Origin: Pedobacter sp. Leaf194
GTDB lineage: Bacteria; Bacteroidota; Bacteroidia; Sphingobacteriales; Sphingobacteriaceae
Length of the DNA: 64,000 nucleotides
Assembly (NCBI RefSeq): GCF_001423945.1
Contig: NZ_LMPU01000009.1
Span: 744,416-808,415 of the forward strand
Direction: 5' to 3'
The position numbers were made by a program, and so were the translations under genes. Below the pieces are notes generated by a model that was not told the origin of the DNA, made no database searches, and saw only the letters and a program-made list of their open reading frames with translations. Positions 16,559 through 26,353 of the stretch are shown here, one piece after another (the first letter of the stretch is position 1; each line of letters starts with the position of its first letter).

Positions 16559-17569
16559 ATGAAAGCAATAGGATTTAAGAAATCTTTACCAGTTATCGAA
16601 GAAGAAAGCTTTATCACTTTCCAGACTGAGAAGCCAACGGCGAAGGGGAGAGATCTTTTGGTAAGAATTACCGCAATCAGCGTAAACCCGGTAGATTATA
16701 AAGTTCGCCAAAATAGCGCGAAAGACAAGGTGCTGGAGCAGCCAAAAGTAATTGGCTGGGATGCTGTGGGTGAGGTTGAAGAGACAGGCCCTGAGGTAAG
16801 CTTATTTCAAAAAGGAGATGTGGTTTATTACGCAGGAGACCTTAATAGAAGCGGCAGTAATGCAGAATACCAGTTGGTAGATGAACGCATCGTTGGGAGG
16901 AAACCCGAGAACCTTACTCCCGCACAAGCTGCCGCTATGCCTCTGACGCTACTGACCGCCTGGGAGATTTTGTTTGACCGAATCCGGATTAATGAGCGCG
17001 ACAAAGGAAAATCACTGCTCATTATCGGCGGCGCAGGTGGAGTGGGATCTATCGCAATTCAAATTGCAAAAAAGGTTGCCGGATTAACGGTGCTCGCTAC
17101 CGCATCCCGGCCGGAAAGCGTAGAATGGTGCAGGCGGCAAGGTGCAGATTTTGTAGTAAACCATCAAAACCTCGTGCAGGAGGTGCAACAGGCGGGATTT
17201 AATCAGGTTGACTTCATTGTTGATTTTGTGGATGTCAACCAGTACTGGGATGCGATGGTTACACTAATCAAACCGCAAGGTCATATCGGCTCGATTAGTG
17301 ATCCAGTGGAAAACGTGAACCTGAGGCAATTAAAAGGCAAAAGCGTAAGTTTTCACTGGGAGCTGATGTTTACCAGGTCCATGTTTCAAACACAAGATAT
17401 TATCCGTCAGCACCACATCTTAACTGAGGCTGCAGCGTTGTTCGAAAATGGAACAATCAATTCCACAATCAACGAGCACCTCACCGGTTTTAGCACCGAA
17501 AACCTAAAACAGGCACATGCATTATTGGAAAGTGGTAAAACCATCGGTAAAATCGTAATTGAATACTAA
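16559..17569 (+). CDS. Zinc-type alcohol dehydrogenase-like / quinone reductase (MDR)
   Basis: Medium-chain reductase of 336 residues. The N-terminal GroES-like fold holds VNPVDYKVR (about 43-50), and the nucleotide-binding motif is GGAGGVGS (157-164). There are no zinc-ligand cysteines, so this belongs to the NADPH-dependent quinone/enal reductase branch (adh_fam_1 type), despite the usual 'zinc-binding' label. Likely reduces quinones or unsaturated carbonyls. It converges with the next MDR gene across a shared terminator. Not close to that neighbour in sequence, so not a recent duplicate. Confidence 0.9.
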   Translation: MKAIGFKKSLPVIEEESFITFQTEKPTAKGRDLLVRITAISVNPVDYKVRQNSAKDKVLEQPKVIGWDAVGEVEETGPEVSLFQKGDVVYYAGDLNRSGSNAEYQLVDERIVGRKPENLTPAQAAAMPLTLLTAWEILFDRIRINERDKGKSLLIIGGAGGVGSIAIQIAKKVAGLTVLATASRPESVEWCRRQGADFVVNHQNLVQEVQQAGFNQVDFIVDFVDVNQYWDAMVTLIKPQGHIGSISDPVENVNLRQLKGKSVSFHWELMFTRSMFQTQDIIRQHHILTEAAALFENGTINSTINEHLTGFSTENLKQAHALLESGKTIGKIVIEY

Positions 17570-17629
17570 TTCAAAAGTACTTCATGGCTGGCTTTATAAA
17601 TGAGTCCTTTGCCAAGCGTCTTATTTGTA

Positions 17630-17666
17630 ATTCAAAACAGCTTTTATCAACAAGGCTGTTTTGAAT
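17630..17666. terminator. Bidirectional terminator between convergent reductase genes
   Basis: Perfect 12-bp stem, ATTCAAAACAGC (17630-17641) with GCTGTTTTGAAT (17655-17666), with A- and T-rich flanks on the two sides. Its position between two convergent stop codons suits both strands. Confidence 0.75.
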
Positions 17667-17713
17667 TTCTGATAATAAAAACTGACCATTATTGTTTAAT
17701 GCATCCTGACACA

Positions 17714-18682
17714 CTAACGCACTAAAACAATTTTCCCGATATGTTCACTGGATTCCATTAACTCATGCGCCAGCATAGCCTGATCAAATGAGAAAGTTTT
17801 AAAAACCTGGGACTTAAAGCTACCACTTTCCAGCAATGGCCACACCTGATCCCGAATATCTGAAGCAAGCTGTTTTTTGAAAGCATATTCTCTAGCTCTG
17901 AGCGTACTGCCTGTTATGGTTAACCGCTTCTGCATAACCTGGGCAATGTTTATTTCAGCAACATTGCCCTCCATCGCATTTATATAAACAATGCGGCCCT
18001 CGGGACGCATGATTGAGATATTGCGTTGTAAATAACTCCCGCCAATCATATCCAGCACGACATCTACACCTTGATGGGAGAGCAAGTCTTCAAAATTTTC
18101 GGTTTTATAGTTGACCGCAACATCGGCGCCCAGCTCGATACATGATTTTGCTTTTTCTGCAGAACCAACCGTTACGAAAACCTTTGCGCCAAATGCTTTT
18201 GCCAGCTGAATAGCGGTAATGCCAATCCCACTACTACCACCGTGAATTAAAATGTGTTCGCCCTTTTTTAATGCTCCCCTTTGAAAAACATTTGACCAGA
18301 CGGTAAATATAGCCTCAGGCAAGCTGGCCGCCTCGGCAAAGGATAGCCGTTTTGGGATTGGAAGACATTGGCCTTCCTCTACCACTACCTGCTCGGCGTA
18401 TCCCCCGCCAGCGAGGAGTGCACATACCTGATCTCCTTTTTTCCACCTGGTGACCTGCCTTCCGCATTCCATCACGATGCCTGATACCTCAAGTCCCGGA
18501 ACATCTTCCGGCACTCCCGCTGGAGGCGGATATTTCCCTTTTCGCTGCGCTAGGTCTGCTCTATTCACCCCGGCGGCTTTAACGGCTATCTTGACCTGGT
18601 GATCGGATGGAGATGGGTCAGGATAATCTATCAACTGTAATACCTGTTGACCTTCCTGGCCAGTGATTTGAACTGCTTTCAT
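17714..18682 (-). CDS. NAD(P)H-quinone oxidoreductase, PIG3 type
   Basis: Medium-chain reductase of 322 residues of the TP53I3/PIG3 branch: AAGVNRADLAQRKGKYPPP at about 36-54, GLEVSGIV, then HGGSSGIG (147-154) for NADPH. Lacks zinc ligands. Length and motifs match the family completely. Likely one-electron or two-electron reduction of quinones in oxidative stress. Monocistronic, convergent with the previous gene. Confidence 0.92.
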   Translation of the reverse strand: MKAVQITGQEGQQVLQLIDYPDPSPSDHQVKIAVKAAGVNRADLAQRKGKYPPPAGVPEDVPGLEVSGIVMECGRQVTRWKKGDQVCALLAGGGYAEQVVVEEGQCLPIPKRLSFAEAASLPEAIFTVWSNVFQRGALKKGEHILIHGGSSGIGITAIQLAKAFGAKVFVTVGSAEKAKSCIELGADVAVNYKTENFEDLLSHQGVDVVLDMIGGSYLQRNISIMRPEGRIVYINAMEGNVAEINIAQVMQKRLTITGSTLRAREYAFKKQLASDIRDQVWPLLESGSFKSQVFKTFSFDQAMLAHELMESSEHIGKIVLVR

Positions 18683-19022
18683 TGTTTATTCTCTTTAGAC
18701 TGGTCCGAGTGAATGGAGAATGGTAACAAACCGCATACCAAGAGTTAAGTACTTTTTATAGCATTCCTGTCTATATACCGAAAAGTGGCTCCCTTACCGC
18801 TTCAAACTGTATAAGCCCTTAGATGACTCTTTGAATTTTTAACGCCAGAGATTATGACCAATATTAAAACAGCGTTTATGCTATCTATCCAAGTTTAAAA
18901 ATCTCTTACCTCTGGATGAGGTTTTTTTCGAACCATGTCTTTGTTTAACCTGAAGGAGTGTGGCGCGATCAGGGATTCTACTAGAAAATTAAATTCTATA
19001 ACAATCAAAAGCTATTAAGGAA
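18683..19022. other. Intergenic region
   Basis: Between the PIG3-type reductase and the AraC gene. A small plus-strand hairpin with a T-run (ACCTC-TGGAT-GAGGT then seven T, around 18908-18930) is the only structure, and no gene ends just before it. No ORF seems real. Confidence 0.45.
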
Positions 19023-19047
19023 ACGATTGACTCTTTCCTTCAATCGT
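19023..19047 (-). terminator. Terminator-like hairpin after AraC gene
   Basis: ACGATTGA (19023-19030) pairs with TCAATCGT (19040-19047), directly adjoining the stop codon of the AraC gene on the minus strand; the T-tract is weak. Confidence 0.5.
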
Positions 19048-19878
19048 CTACCCTGATGGGACAATACGCTTATTTAAGTGGCTTGGAATTAATCCAAACT
19101 TCTTTTTAAAGGAATGAGAGAAATGCGAAAGGCTTTCGAAGCCCAACTCCAAATAGATAGCTGAGGGTCTTTGATGTTTATTTTCAATTAAAAATTTTGC
19201 TGCATCTAAGCGTTTGGATAGCAGCCATTGGCGAGGTGGAAGATCAAAAGCTTTTTGAAAATCCCGCTTGAATCCCGCCAGGCTCCGGCCAGTTAGCTGA
19301 GCGAATTTTTCTATAGGCACATTAAAATGAAAGTTGTTCAGCATGAACTTTTCCAGATCAATTTTATATGGTTCGGCGTAATCAAACAGAAAATTTCGCA
19401 ATGAAGGAAGCGCCAGGAGTAATAATTTAATGCCTTCTTTTACTTTTAATATACCCATCTCATCAGTCATACTGGCTCCTGAACTTCTTGCATAAGGAAC
19501 GATAGATTGAAAATAGCCCTGCAAAAATTCGTTAGCAGGAATCAGTAGGTTTGGCCTTCCGATATATTTGCCGACAGTAGTAATTTTCTCTTCCAACGCG
19601 ATTTTACGCATTAAGTCTTCCTGGAGTGAGATTACAATGGTCTCATAACTTCCCTTCTCGCCGGGCGTCTTGGTGAGGGTACCCAACTGGTTTTTGCCAA
19701 TCAGCAGCATTTCTCCCGCCCCCATCGAAATACTTTGCTCAGAGGTTTCCAGTGTGAATTCACCGGAAACCTGAAGTATCAAGGTATGGTGGTTCCAAAA
19801 ACATGCTTTCTGCCTCCGCTGGGTAGAGAGATACGAGTAAAAGATTACACCTGGAAGAATTTCTGCTGGACTTTCCAT
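19048..19878 (-). CDS. AraC family transcriptional regulator
   Basis: Regulator of 276 residues: an N-terminal cupin-like sensing domain (about 1-150, with LQVSGEFTLET) and two C-terminal HTH motifs (about 175-270, including FAQLTGRSLAGFKRDFQKAF and LELGFESLSHFSHSFKKKFG). It directly abuts the upstream aldo/keto reductase stop codon, so the two are cotranscribed, and it probably controls that operon in response to a small hydrophobic or carbonyl ligand. The ligand is not readable. Confidence 0.9.
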   Translation of the reverse strand: MESPAEILPGVIFYSYLSTQRRQKACFWNHHTLILQVSGEFTLETSEQSISMGAGEMLLIGKNQLGTLTKTPGEKGSYETIVISLQEDLMRKIALEEKITTVGKYIGRPNLLIPANEFLQGYFQSIVPYARSSGASMTDEMGILKVKEGIKLLLLALPSLRNFLFDYAEPYKIDLEKFMLNNFHFNVPIEKFAQLTGRSLAGFKRDFQKAFDLPPRQWLLSKRLDAAKFLIENKHQRPSAIYLELGFESLSHFSHSFKKKFGLIPSHLNKRIVPSG

Positions 19879-20850
19879 TTATCGCGCTAAATAGGTGCCT
19901 CCTTTGATGGCGCCTGTTGCAAAAGTAGTATTTAAAGTATTCATTTCTTCCTCGCTGAATTCAATTTCCATTGCTGCAAGATTTTCAGCCAGGCGCGATC
20001 TTTTGCTCATGCTTACCAAAGGCATGATTTGTTTGCTCTGCTGTTTTACCCAGGCGATCGCAAGCTGTGTAGGTGTGAATCCTTTTGCGGATGCCAAATC
20101 TTTCAGCACTTCGACTTTTTGGAGATTATGCAGCAGGTTTGCTTCCTGAAATCTGGAGAAATGCTGACGGTAATCCTGATCACTAAGCGGTGCGCTTAGT
20201 TCTCCGCTTAGTAAACCTTCCGCTGTGTTTGCAAAAGCAACTACAGCAACACCCAAATCTCTGGCTGCTGGCAGCAATTCATTTTCTATTTGCCTGTCCG
20301 CTAGAGAATACCCGATTTCAAGTGCACTTATCGGATGAACATCATTGGCCTTACGCAGCTGCTCAGCGGTAATTTCTGATACGCCGATGTAACGGACCTT
20401 ACCCTCCTTCACCAGCTCAGCCACGGTTCCGATAATATCTTCCACCGGTACGCTATCATCCATCCGGCTAGGCTGATAGAGATCTATGGTATCAATACCA
20501 AGGCGGGTAAGGGAGTAATTTACAAAGTTTTTGATTGAATTTGGCTTAAGATCAAGGCCCAACCATTGACCGTTATGGAAAATCGCCCCAAACTTGACAC
20601 TAATAAAAGCATCGTTCCGTCTCCCTTTTATCGCTTTTCCGATGAGCATTTCGTTGTGGCCGGCGCCATAAAAATCACCGGTGTTTAAAAAGTTTATGCC
20701 AAGATCCAAAGCTTGGTTAATCGTAGCCATACTTTCTGATTCATCTGGAGTAACTCCTCCCCATATGGAGGACATGCGCATACAACCCAGCCCAAGACTG
20801 GATACAAAGGGACCATTTACGCCCAACTGAATTTGATTGATGTTTTTCAT
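19879..20850 (-). CDS. Aldo/keto reductase
   Basis: NADPH-dependent (beta/alpha)8 reductase of about 323 residues. I start it at 20850 (MKNINQIQLG), where the AKR fold begins; an ATG at 20922 would add 24 residues without similarity. Catalytic Asp and Tyr are in GDFYGAGHNE, Lys in SVKFG, but the usual catalytic His in the DLYxxH segment is replaced (DLYQPSRMD), as in a YQPxR subgroup. Likely reduces aldehydes or ketones. First gene of a two-gene operon with the AraC regulator. Confidence 0.9.
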   Translation of the reverse strand: MKNINQIQLGVNGPFVSSLGLGCMRMSSIWGGVTPDESESMATINQALDLGINFLNTGDFYGAGHNEMLIGKAIKGRRNDAFISVKFGAIFHNGQWLGLDLKPNSIKNFVNYSLTRLGIDTIDLYQPSRMDDSVPVEDIIGTVAELVKEGKVRYIGVSEITAEQLRKANDVHPISALEIGYSLADRQIENELLPAARDLGVAVVAFANTAEGLLSGELSAPLSDQDYRQHFSRFQEANLLHNLQKVEVLKDLASAKGFTPTQLAIAWVKQQSKQIMPLVSMSKRSRLAENLAAMEIEFSEEEMNTLNTTFATGAIKGGTYLAR

Positions 20851-21509
20851 AACACAAATATCCAGCCTGCAAGGAAAATAAAATTGTCTGGAAAGCTCAA
20901 TTAATTTGCTTGTGCGGCTCAAATTGGGTTCGCAAAATAAATATTAGATAAAGCACGCGGGGTGTTTAGCTAGCCTTTATTATAGGGAGAAGGTTCAATT
21001 TTTATTAGGTACTCATTGATCTTAGTTGATACCTTCGCTAAAATCTTATTTGCAACAGGCTAGCAGTATGCTCTTATACGGCAAACAGGAAGCGCTACAA
21101 TAGGATTTAACCATAGCCTGCATATGGTAATTGAATAATTTTGAAAGAGAAACCTTGAATGTTTTTTAGCAGTAAGAAAAAAGCATGTTGGAATTGTAGC
21201 CATCGTTATTCATACGTATCACAATTTCGGTCCCAAAAGAGCTTTAATGGAAATATCGTCTGGATTTTCTGGTTGGATAAAATTTAACTATGGCTGGACG
21301 GCGGGCGTTGAGTCCATTTTGGTTTTCACTGCGAATTGATTTTCCCAAACCAAACTTTTCAGCTTTGCCGTAGTTTAATTCATCGTGCGCATGCGCTTTA
21401 AAATTCTACGCTTGCTCTTAGCTAATCTTGATGATGGGGAGCTGCATCGTTGCGCAAAGTGAGTACGATAAAAAACTGAATTACCTTAGTTAGATCAAAG
21501 CGAAGCCCA
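20851..21509. other. Intergenic region between divergent operons
   Basis: About 650 bp separating the divergent AKR-araC operon and the uvrA-like gene. Should hold both promoters; I see no consensus box, no believable ORF and no repeat. Confidence 0.45.
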
Positions 21510-24014
21510 ATGAGAGAAAAAAGCAGTAAAGAGATGATCCTGGTCCGCGGCGCAAGAGAGCACAACCTAAAAAATGTCAGTCTGGAAATCCCCCGGGATA
21601 AACTGGTGGTTTTTACTGGCGTATCCGGATCAGGAAAATCCTCACTGGCGTTTGGAACGCTATATGCTGAAGCCCAAAGACGTTACCTAGAATCGGTTTC
21701 CCCGTATGCCCGCCGGCTTTTTAACCAGATGAGTGTGCCTGAGGTAGATTCTATTGAAGGTCTGCCACCCGCGGTAGCGCTTCAACAACAGCGCGGCGGA
21801 TCCAGCACGCGCTCCTCTGTAGGAAGCGTCACCACCTTATCCAATCTTTTGCGCATGCTTTATTCCCGGGCAGGAGACTATCCAAAAGGTCAATCCATTA
21901 TATATGCGGAAGGGTTCTCACCCAACACCCCGCAAGGGGCATGCCCGGAGTGTCACGGACTTGGAAGTGTCTTTGAGATAAACGAGCGAACTATGGTTCC
22001 TGATGACAACCTTACCATCCGTGAAGGTGCAATTGCTTCCTGGCCCAAAGCATGGCAGGGCCAGAATCAGCGGGATATCCTGGTATCAATGGGTTACAAT
22101 GTAGATGTGCCATGGAAAGCGTTAGCTAAAAAAGATCGTGACTGGATACTCTTTACCCAGGAAACGCCCACAGTCCCGGTATATCCCGGCTTCACACCAA
22201 AAGAAACCGCCAAGGCAGTCCGCGATAAAAGAACGCCGGATTATATGGGCACCTTTATAGGTGCCAAGCCGTACATCCTTAAAACCTTTTCTTCCAGCCA
22301 GTCCGAGCTGATGAGAAACAGGGTCAGGCAGTATATGATCAGTGCCGCATGTCCGGTTTGTGAGGGTAAGCGGCTCAACAAAGAATCCCTTTCGGTTAAG
22401 TTCGAAGGTAAAGATATCGCTGAACTTTCCCGTTTGCCGCTTTCTGTCCTTTTACAAATCTTTAGTTATTACGCCAGCCAAGAAGCAAAGGACGAAAAGC
22501 AAATTGTCACCCAACGTATTTCCGCAGACATCAGTTCACGCCTTTCTGTGATGCTTGAACTTGGATTAGGGTACCTTACCCTCGATCGCAGTACGCCAAC
22601 GCTATCCCCGGGGGAACTGCAGCGACTCCGGCTCGCCACCCAGGTGCATTCCAACCTTTTTGGGGTTGTATATGTACTCGATGAGCCCTCGGCGGGGTTG
22701 CATCCGGCCGATACGCAGGCATTGCTAAAGATACTCTACAAACTGAAAAAGGCAGGCAATAGCATTTTCGTCGTCGAGCATGAAATTGAAGTGATCAGAA
22801 ATGCAGACTGGATCATTGATGTTGGACCGGGCGCGGGTTTGCAGGGCGGAGAGATTATCTACAGCGGTCCGCCTGAAGGGCTAAAGAAAGTCAGCAAGTC
22901 CATGACAGGTAACTTTCTTTTTGACAAAGCACCTCGCCCCTTGGCTAACCCCCGCGAACCGCTGTCCATGCTTAGTCTTAGTGGGGCGACACGCCATAAC
23001 ATCAAAAACCTTGACATAGACTTTCCCCTTGGGGTAATGACCTGCGTCACCGGCATTTCAGGATCGGGAAAGAGCAGCTTGGTCAGTCAGATTTTGGTTG
23101 ACCTGGTGGCCACTGGCCTGGGCCAGCAGATTCAAGGAGACTCTGAGCCCGCAGAAGACCTGCAACCAAACGAAAAAACCGCACCTGTTCAGGGAAAAAT
23201 TACTTCAGGACTGGAAAGGATTTCCAGACTAATCGTGGTCGATCAGAAACCAATTGGAAGAACCCCCAGATCCAATCTTGCAACGTACACCGGTTTATTT
23301 GACTTGGTCAGAAAACGTTTTGCCAGTACAACACTTGCAAAAAAGAGAAAGTATGATGCCGGAAGATTTTCATTCAATGTCGCTAAAGGCCGTTGCCCGC
23401 ACTGCCTGGGAGAAGGCTACATCATGGTCGAACTCCTTTTTCTACCCAGCGTCTATACCCCATGCCCAACCTGTGGGGGCACAAGATACAATCCTGAGAC
23501 ACTACAGGTGATTTATCAGGAGAAAAATATTGCCCAGGTACTGGAGATGACTGTCGATGAAGGCTATACTTTTTTTGCTCAGGATCCCGCTGTTTACCGT
23601 TCGCTTGAGCTACTGCGGGAAGTTGGTTTAGGTTATCTCAAGCTCGGGCAGTCCGCGACCGCTTTATCCGGTGGTGAGGCGCAACGGGTGAAACTGGCGA
23701 CTGAACTCCAAAAAAGTCAAAATGGTTCCGCCTTATATATTTTAGACGAACCCACCACAGGCTTACACCCCTGTGATGTTGAAAAGTTGCTCATCCAGCT
23801 CAACCGTCTTGTCGATGCGGGAAATACAGTCATTGTAGTTGAACACGATATGCAGGTTATTGCCCAAAGCGACTGGATCATTGATATCGGTCCTGAAGCG
23901 GGTGATCTTGGGGGTAAGATCCTCTATTCAGGACCGGCAAAAGGGCTAACCAAGGTGAAGGAAAGTAAAACTGCGCCTTTTCTTCAACAATATTTATATC
24001 CAATCCAAACCTAG
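21510..24014 (+). CDS. UvrA2-type ABC ATPase (excinuclease UvrA-like, DrrC-like)
   Basis: Protein of 834 residues, shorter than housekeeping UvrA (about 940). It has both ABC modules: Walker A GVSGSGKSSL (about 37-46) and GISGSGKSSL in the second half, signatures LSPGELQRL and LSGGEAQRV, Walker B VLDEPSAGLHP and ILDEPTTGLHP. The zinc-finger cysteines CPECHGLG, CPVCEGK and CPHCLGEG...CPTCGG are present. The family's class II branch lacks the UvrB-binding insertion, which explains the length. Class II proteins have been linked to DNA-damage or DNA-intercalating drug tolerance, often near drug genes. Monocistronic. Confidence 0.92.
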   Translation: MREKSSKEMILVRGAREHNLKNVSLEIPRDKLVVFTGVSGSGKSSLAFGTLYAEAQRRYLESVSPYARRLFNQMSVPEVDSIEGLPPAVALQQQRGGSSTRSSVGSVTTLSNLLRMLYSRAGDYPKGQSIIYAEGFSPNTPQGACPECHGLGSVFEINERTMVPDDNLTIREGAIASWPKAWQGQNQRDILVSMGYNVDVPWKALAKKDRDWILFTQETPTVPVYPGFTPKETAKAVRDKRTPDYMGTFIGAKPYILKTFSSSQSELMRNRVRQYMISAACPVCEGKRLNKESLSVKFEGKDIAELSRLPLSVLLQIFSYYASQEAKDEKQIVTQRISADISSRLSVMLELGLGYLTLDRSTPTLSPGELQRLRLATQVHSNLFGVVYVLDEPSAGLHPADTQALLKILYKLKKAGNSIFVVEHEIEVIRNADWIIDVGPGAGLQGGEIIYSGPPEGLKKVSKSMTGNFLFDKAPRPLANPREPLSMLSLSGATRHNIKNLDIDFPLGVMTCVTGISGSGKSSLVSQILVDLVATGLGQQIQGDSEPAEDLQPNEKTAPVQGKITSGLERISRLIVVDQKPIGRTPRSNLATYTGLFDLVRKRFASTTLAKKRKYDAGRFSFNVAKGRCPHCLGEGYIMVELLFLPSVYTPCPTCGGTRYNPETLQVIYQEKNIAQVLEMTVDEGYTFFAQDPAVYRSLELLREVGLGYLKLGQSATALSGGEAQRVKLATELQKSQNGSALYILDEPTTGLHPCDVEKLLIQLNRLVDAGNTVIVVEHDMQVIAQSDWIIDIGPEAGDLGGKILYSGPAKGLTKVKESKTAPFLQQYLYPIQT

Positions 24015-24265
24015 CGATCAAAAAAATGTAAATAAATCTATTCCCTTTTTTTTGTGCCGCAACCACTGGCAAACATATTTCGGTAATACTCACACCTCAT
24101 TGCTGGATACTACTTGACCCGTATGTTTCAAAAGTTGTCAAATCGCGGCAAATATCTAAAATAAAAGTAATTTAAATACTCCGCGCTTTGACCTCTTTTT
24201 GATGATGGCACGTTAATAAAATAGGGTTTAGGGAATATCATTTTGAGTTCATCCTACATAATCAT

Positions 24266-24298
24266 TGACAAAATTTAATTTTAAACTAAATTTTGTCA
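24266..24298. promoter_or_regulatory. 12-bp inverted repeat
   Basis: TGACAAAATTTA (24266-24277) and TAAATTTTGTCA (24287-24298) are perfect inverted copies separated by 9 bp. The right arm runs into the first tandem repeat. Could be an operator or a terminator of an element; no assigned role. Confidence 0.55.
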
Positions 24299-24389
24299 CA
24301 AAATTAGGGTAAATTAATTGCTGTTTTGTCACAGAATTAGGGTAAGTAATGCTGGTGGTTGTAATAGAATTAGGGTAAATCTTTCCGTT
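24291..24389. repeat. Three 33-bp tandem repeats
   Basis: A 20-bp core, GTCACAAAATTAGGGTAAAT, recurs at 24295-24314, 24328-24347 and 24361-24380, a period of exactly 33 bp, with 13-bp linkers that differ. The third copy is the most diverged (GTAATAGAATTAGGGTAAAT). Too short and too few for CRISPR; looks like a protein-binding iteron set or minisatellite. Confidence 0.65.
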
Positions 24390-24472
24390 GTTGTTGCTAA
24401 TGGCTTGAGTAAATCCCTTTTAACTTTCTTACTATTCTATCTGAGTGAACTCAAGGTGAGTTTAATGTGTTA

Positions 24473-24503
24473 GAAAAACTCAGTTCGTAAATCTCAGCGC
24501 TCG
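24473..24503. repeat. Imperfect direct repeat, left copy
   Basis: GAAAAACTCAGTTCGTAAAT followed by CTCAGCGCTCG resembles 26189-26219 on the other side of the MpaB-like gene, with about five or six differences in 31 positions. Confidence 0.45.
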
Positions 24504-25006
24504 CCTACGAGCGCAGCAACAAAAATTTTGAATATTTAGGACGTGAGTTCTTTAGTCCTCTGGTTTTGCAAATGCAATTTAATCCAAAACGGCAGATATC
24601 TTAACTCGTTGTTGTCTGCATTGGATTACTTCAAAAAGCAAAGCAATATTTACGTTTTCGATGTATCCCCTTTTCCAAGAGTAATATCGCACCAAACTTT
24701 CCTCTACTAAAAATTATAGAACACAGCTACCAAAAGTATCTGTTCCCACCGGTAAAACTATTTTGATACAATTTTGTATTAATTTAACTAAAATTCTATC
24801 AAGTAAATTTTAGAAAAATAAATACTTATACAACGTTAAACTGAGCGGCGATTCAAAAAGCAACTTCTGCAGAATTGTTCAAGGCCCCGAGAGGCTTCTA
24901 AAATTGCGGAGGATTGAAAGCTTTGACCTCATCGACTCAGTTTCTTTTCTCTTGGCAGACGATGATGAAATTATCGGCACAAACAGAAGTCTGAATTGAT
25001 TAAATA

Positions 25007-26068
25007 ATGGCAGTGGGAATCTATAACGACGATTTTTTAAATTTAAAACGGCAAACTGGCGACCCCGCGGCTGATGCATTCATAAAATATGTCTTCGCCG
25101 ACCAGGAGAGAAAACACCAGTTAAGGCATTGGCTCGAAGGAAAGGCAAATGCAGCCGATTTAGATGCCATGTTCCCAGGCTGTGGTTTTCTCGCCGGTGC
25201 TGGAGATTTACCGGTATGGGCCGATAAAAAATTAATCAGCGCAGGTCAGGCCTTTTTTGCTCAGCACGCGCAGGATATTATGACCTTACTCGGTTTATTA
25301 TCGCTCCCCTACTGTTACACCGCTGCCGATGGAGCGATGGTTTTGTATCTATCAGAAAAGATAAGAAATCAAACCACAAAACGCCTATATGATACTGCGG
25401 TTTTTGTTTGGGATGTGATGGCGCCTGAGGCTTTCTTTAAAGGGGGGAGCGCTTTTAGCGATATTCTGCGTATACGCCTGGTCCATGCGGCTGTCCGCTT
25501 TTATACGCTCCAAAGTGGAACCTGGGATGAAAAGCTCGGCATCCCAATTAACCAGGAAGATATGGCCGGCACAAACCTTTCCTTTTCCTTAATCGTAGTT
25601 CGAGGTCTGCGTAAACTGGGTGTCCAGATAAGTAACCCACAACAGATAGCATTTCTGCACCTCTGGAAGGTGGTGGGCTATTTGAGTGGATTGGACGAAG
25701 ACTTGTTGCCCGAAAACGGGAAGATGGCTATACAACTCGATCTGGCAATTAAAAAGCGCCAGTTTCGGAGTTCTACCCATGGGCAGGAACTTACAAAATC
25801 ACTTATAGAGCACATTTTAAAAGTAAACAGACGCAAAGTGAGTAGCAATGATATCCTTGGTTTAATGCGGCATCTACTGGGTAACGAAGTTGCAGACATG
25901 CTCAAAGTCCCCGGACCAGAACTACCCAGATATAAGCTAACCCTTCTAAGAGCGATGAAATTTTTCGAAAGCTTTAGCAGAGAGGGCGATAGCAGTCATC
26001 TTTATTATAAGGCTTACAGCGCCTTTAAAAAACAGAATAGGGAACTTCGGCAGAAGAACCTACTTTAA
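25007..26068 (+). CDS. MpaB-like oxygenase (DUF2236 family)
   Basis: Protein of 353 residues, all-helical, with the family's features: RLVHAAVRFY (the HAxxR segment holding the heme-ligand His) near residue 165, and the following IPINQEDMAGT and FSLIVVRGLRKLG. This family includes fungal MpaB (oxidative cleavage enzyme) and latex-clearing protein-like b-type heme oxygenases. No signal peptide. It stands alone, flanked by imperfect direct repeats and long non-coding stretches, which suggests it could have been moved as a unit. The substrate is unknown. Confidence 0.82.
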   Translation: MAVGIYNDDFLNLKRQTGDPAADAFIKYVFADQERKHQLRHWLEGKANAADLDAMFPGCGFLAGAGDLPVWADKKLISAGQAFFAQHAQDIMTLLGLLSLPYCYTAADGAMVLYLSEKIRNQTTKRLYDTAVFVWDVMAPEAFFKGGSAFSDILRIRLVHAAVRFYTLQSGTWDEKLGIPINQEDMAGTNLSFSLIVVRGLRKLGVQISNPQQIAFLHLWKVVGYLSGLDEDLLPENGKMAIQLDLAIKKRQFRSSTHGQELTKSLIEHILKVNRRKVSSNDILGLMRHLLGNEVADMLKVPGPELPRYKLTLLRAMKFFESFSREGDSSHLYYKAYSAFKKQNRELRQKNLL

Positions 26069-26188
26069 CCCAATGAGCCAATAACATGAAATCTTCTCAG
26101 ATTATCCGGCATCAAGTACAATGTTGACGAATTTGAAAGAAAGGTAAATATCGCTCAAGTATTTTACTGGTTTTTACTCAAAAAGCCT

Positions 26189-26219
26189 GAAAATTCAGTT
26201 CATAAATCCCAGCGATTCG
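26189..26219. repeat. Imperfect direct repeat, right copy
   Basis: GAAAATTCAGTTCATAAATC followed by CCAGCGATTCG, partner of 24473-24503. The pair flanks the MpaB-like gene by about 1.7 kb. Confidence 0.45.
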
Positions 26220-26353
26220 ATTCGGCAAGTATGATGGAAAGACACCTGAAGCTTCTTATCAGCTGGACAGCATCGGCCGGCTGTTGGCGTTTATGAGCCG
26301 TTATGCTAAATGTATATCAAGAAGCGTTACAGGAAATCCCTTTAGTTACCCCC

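Larger units (their letters stand above)
24015..25006. other. Long intergenic region with repeats
   Basis: Nearly 1 kb without a believable gene. It holds a 12-bp palindrome and 33-bp tandem repeats (24266-24380), a short GC-rich hairpin GCGCTCG-CCTA-CGAGCGC (24497-24514), and one copy of an imperfect direct repeat (24473-24503) whose partner lies past the next gene. Confidence 0.6.

Noticed and set aside
23254..23511. Alternative frames within uvrA2
   Set aside because: Shadows of the strong UvrA reading frame, which contains all ABC and zinc motifs.
24291..24389. Possible CRISPR array
   Set aside because: Only three repeats of 20 bp with 13-bp linkers, and no cas gene in the window.
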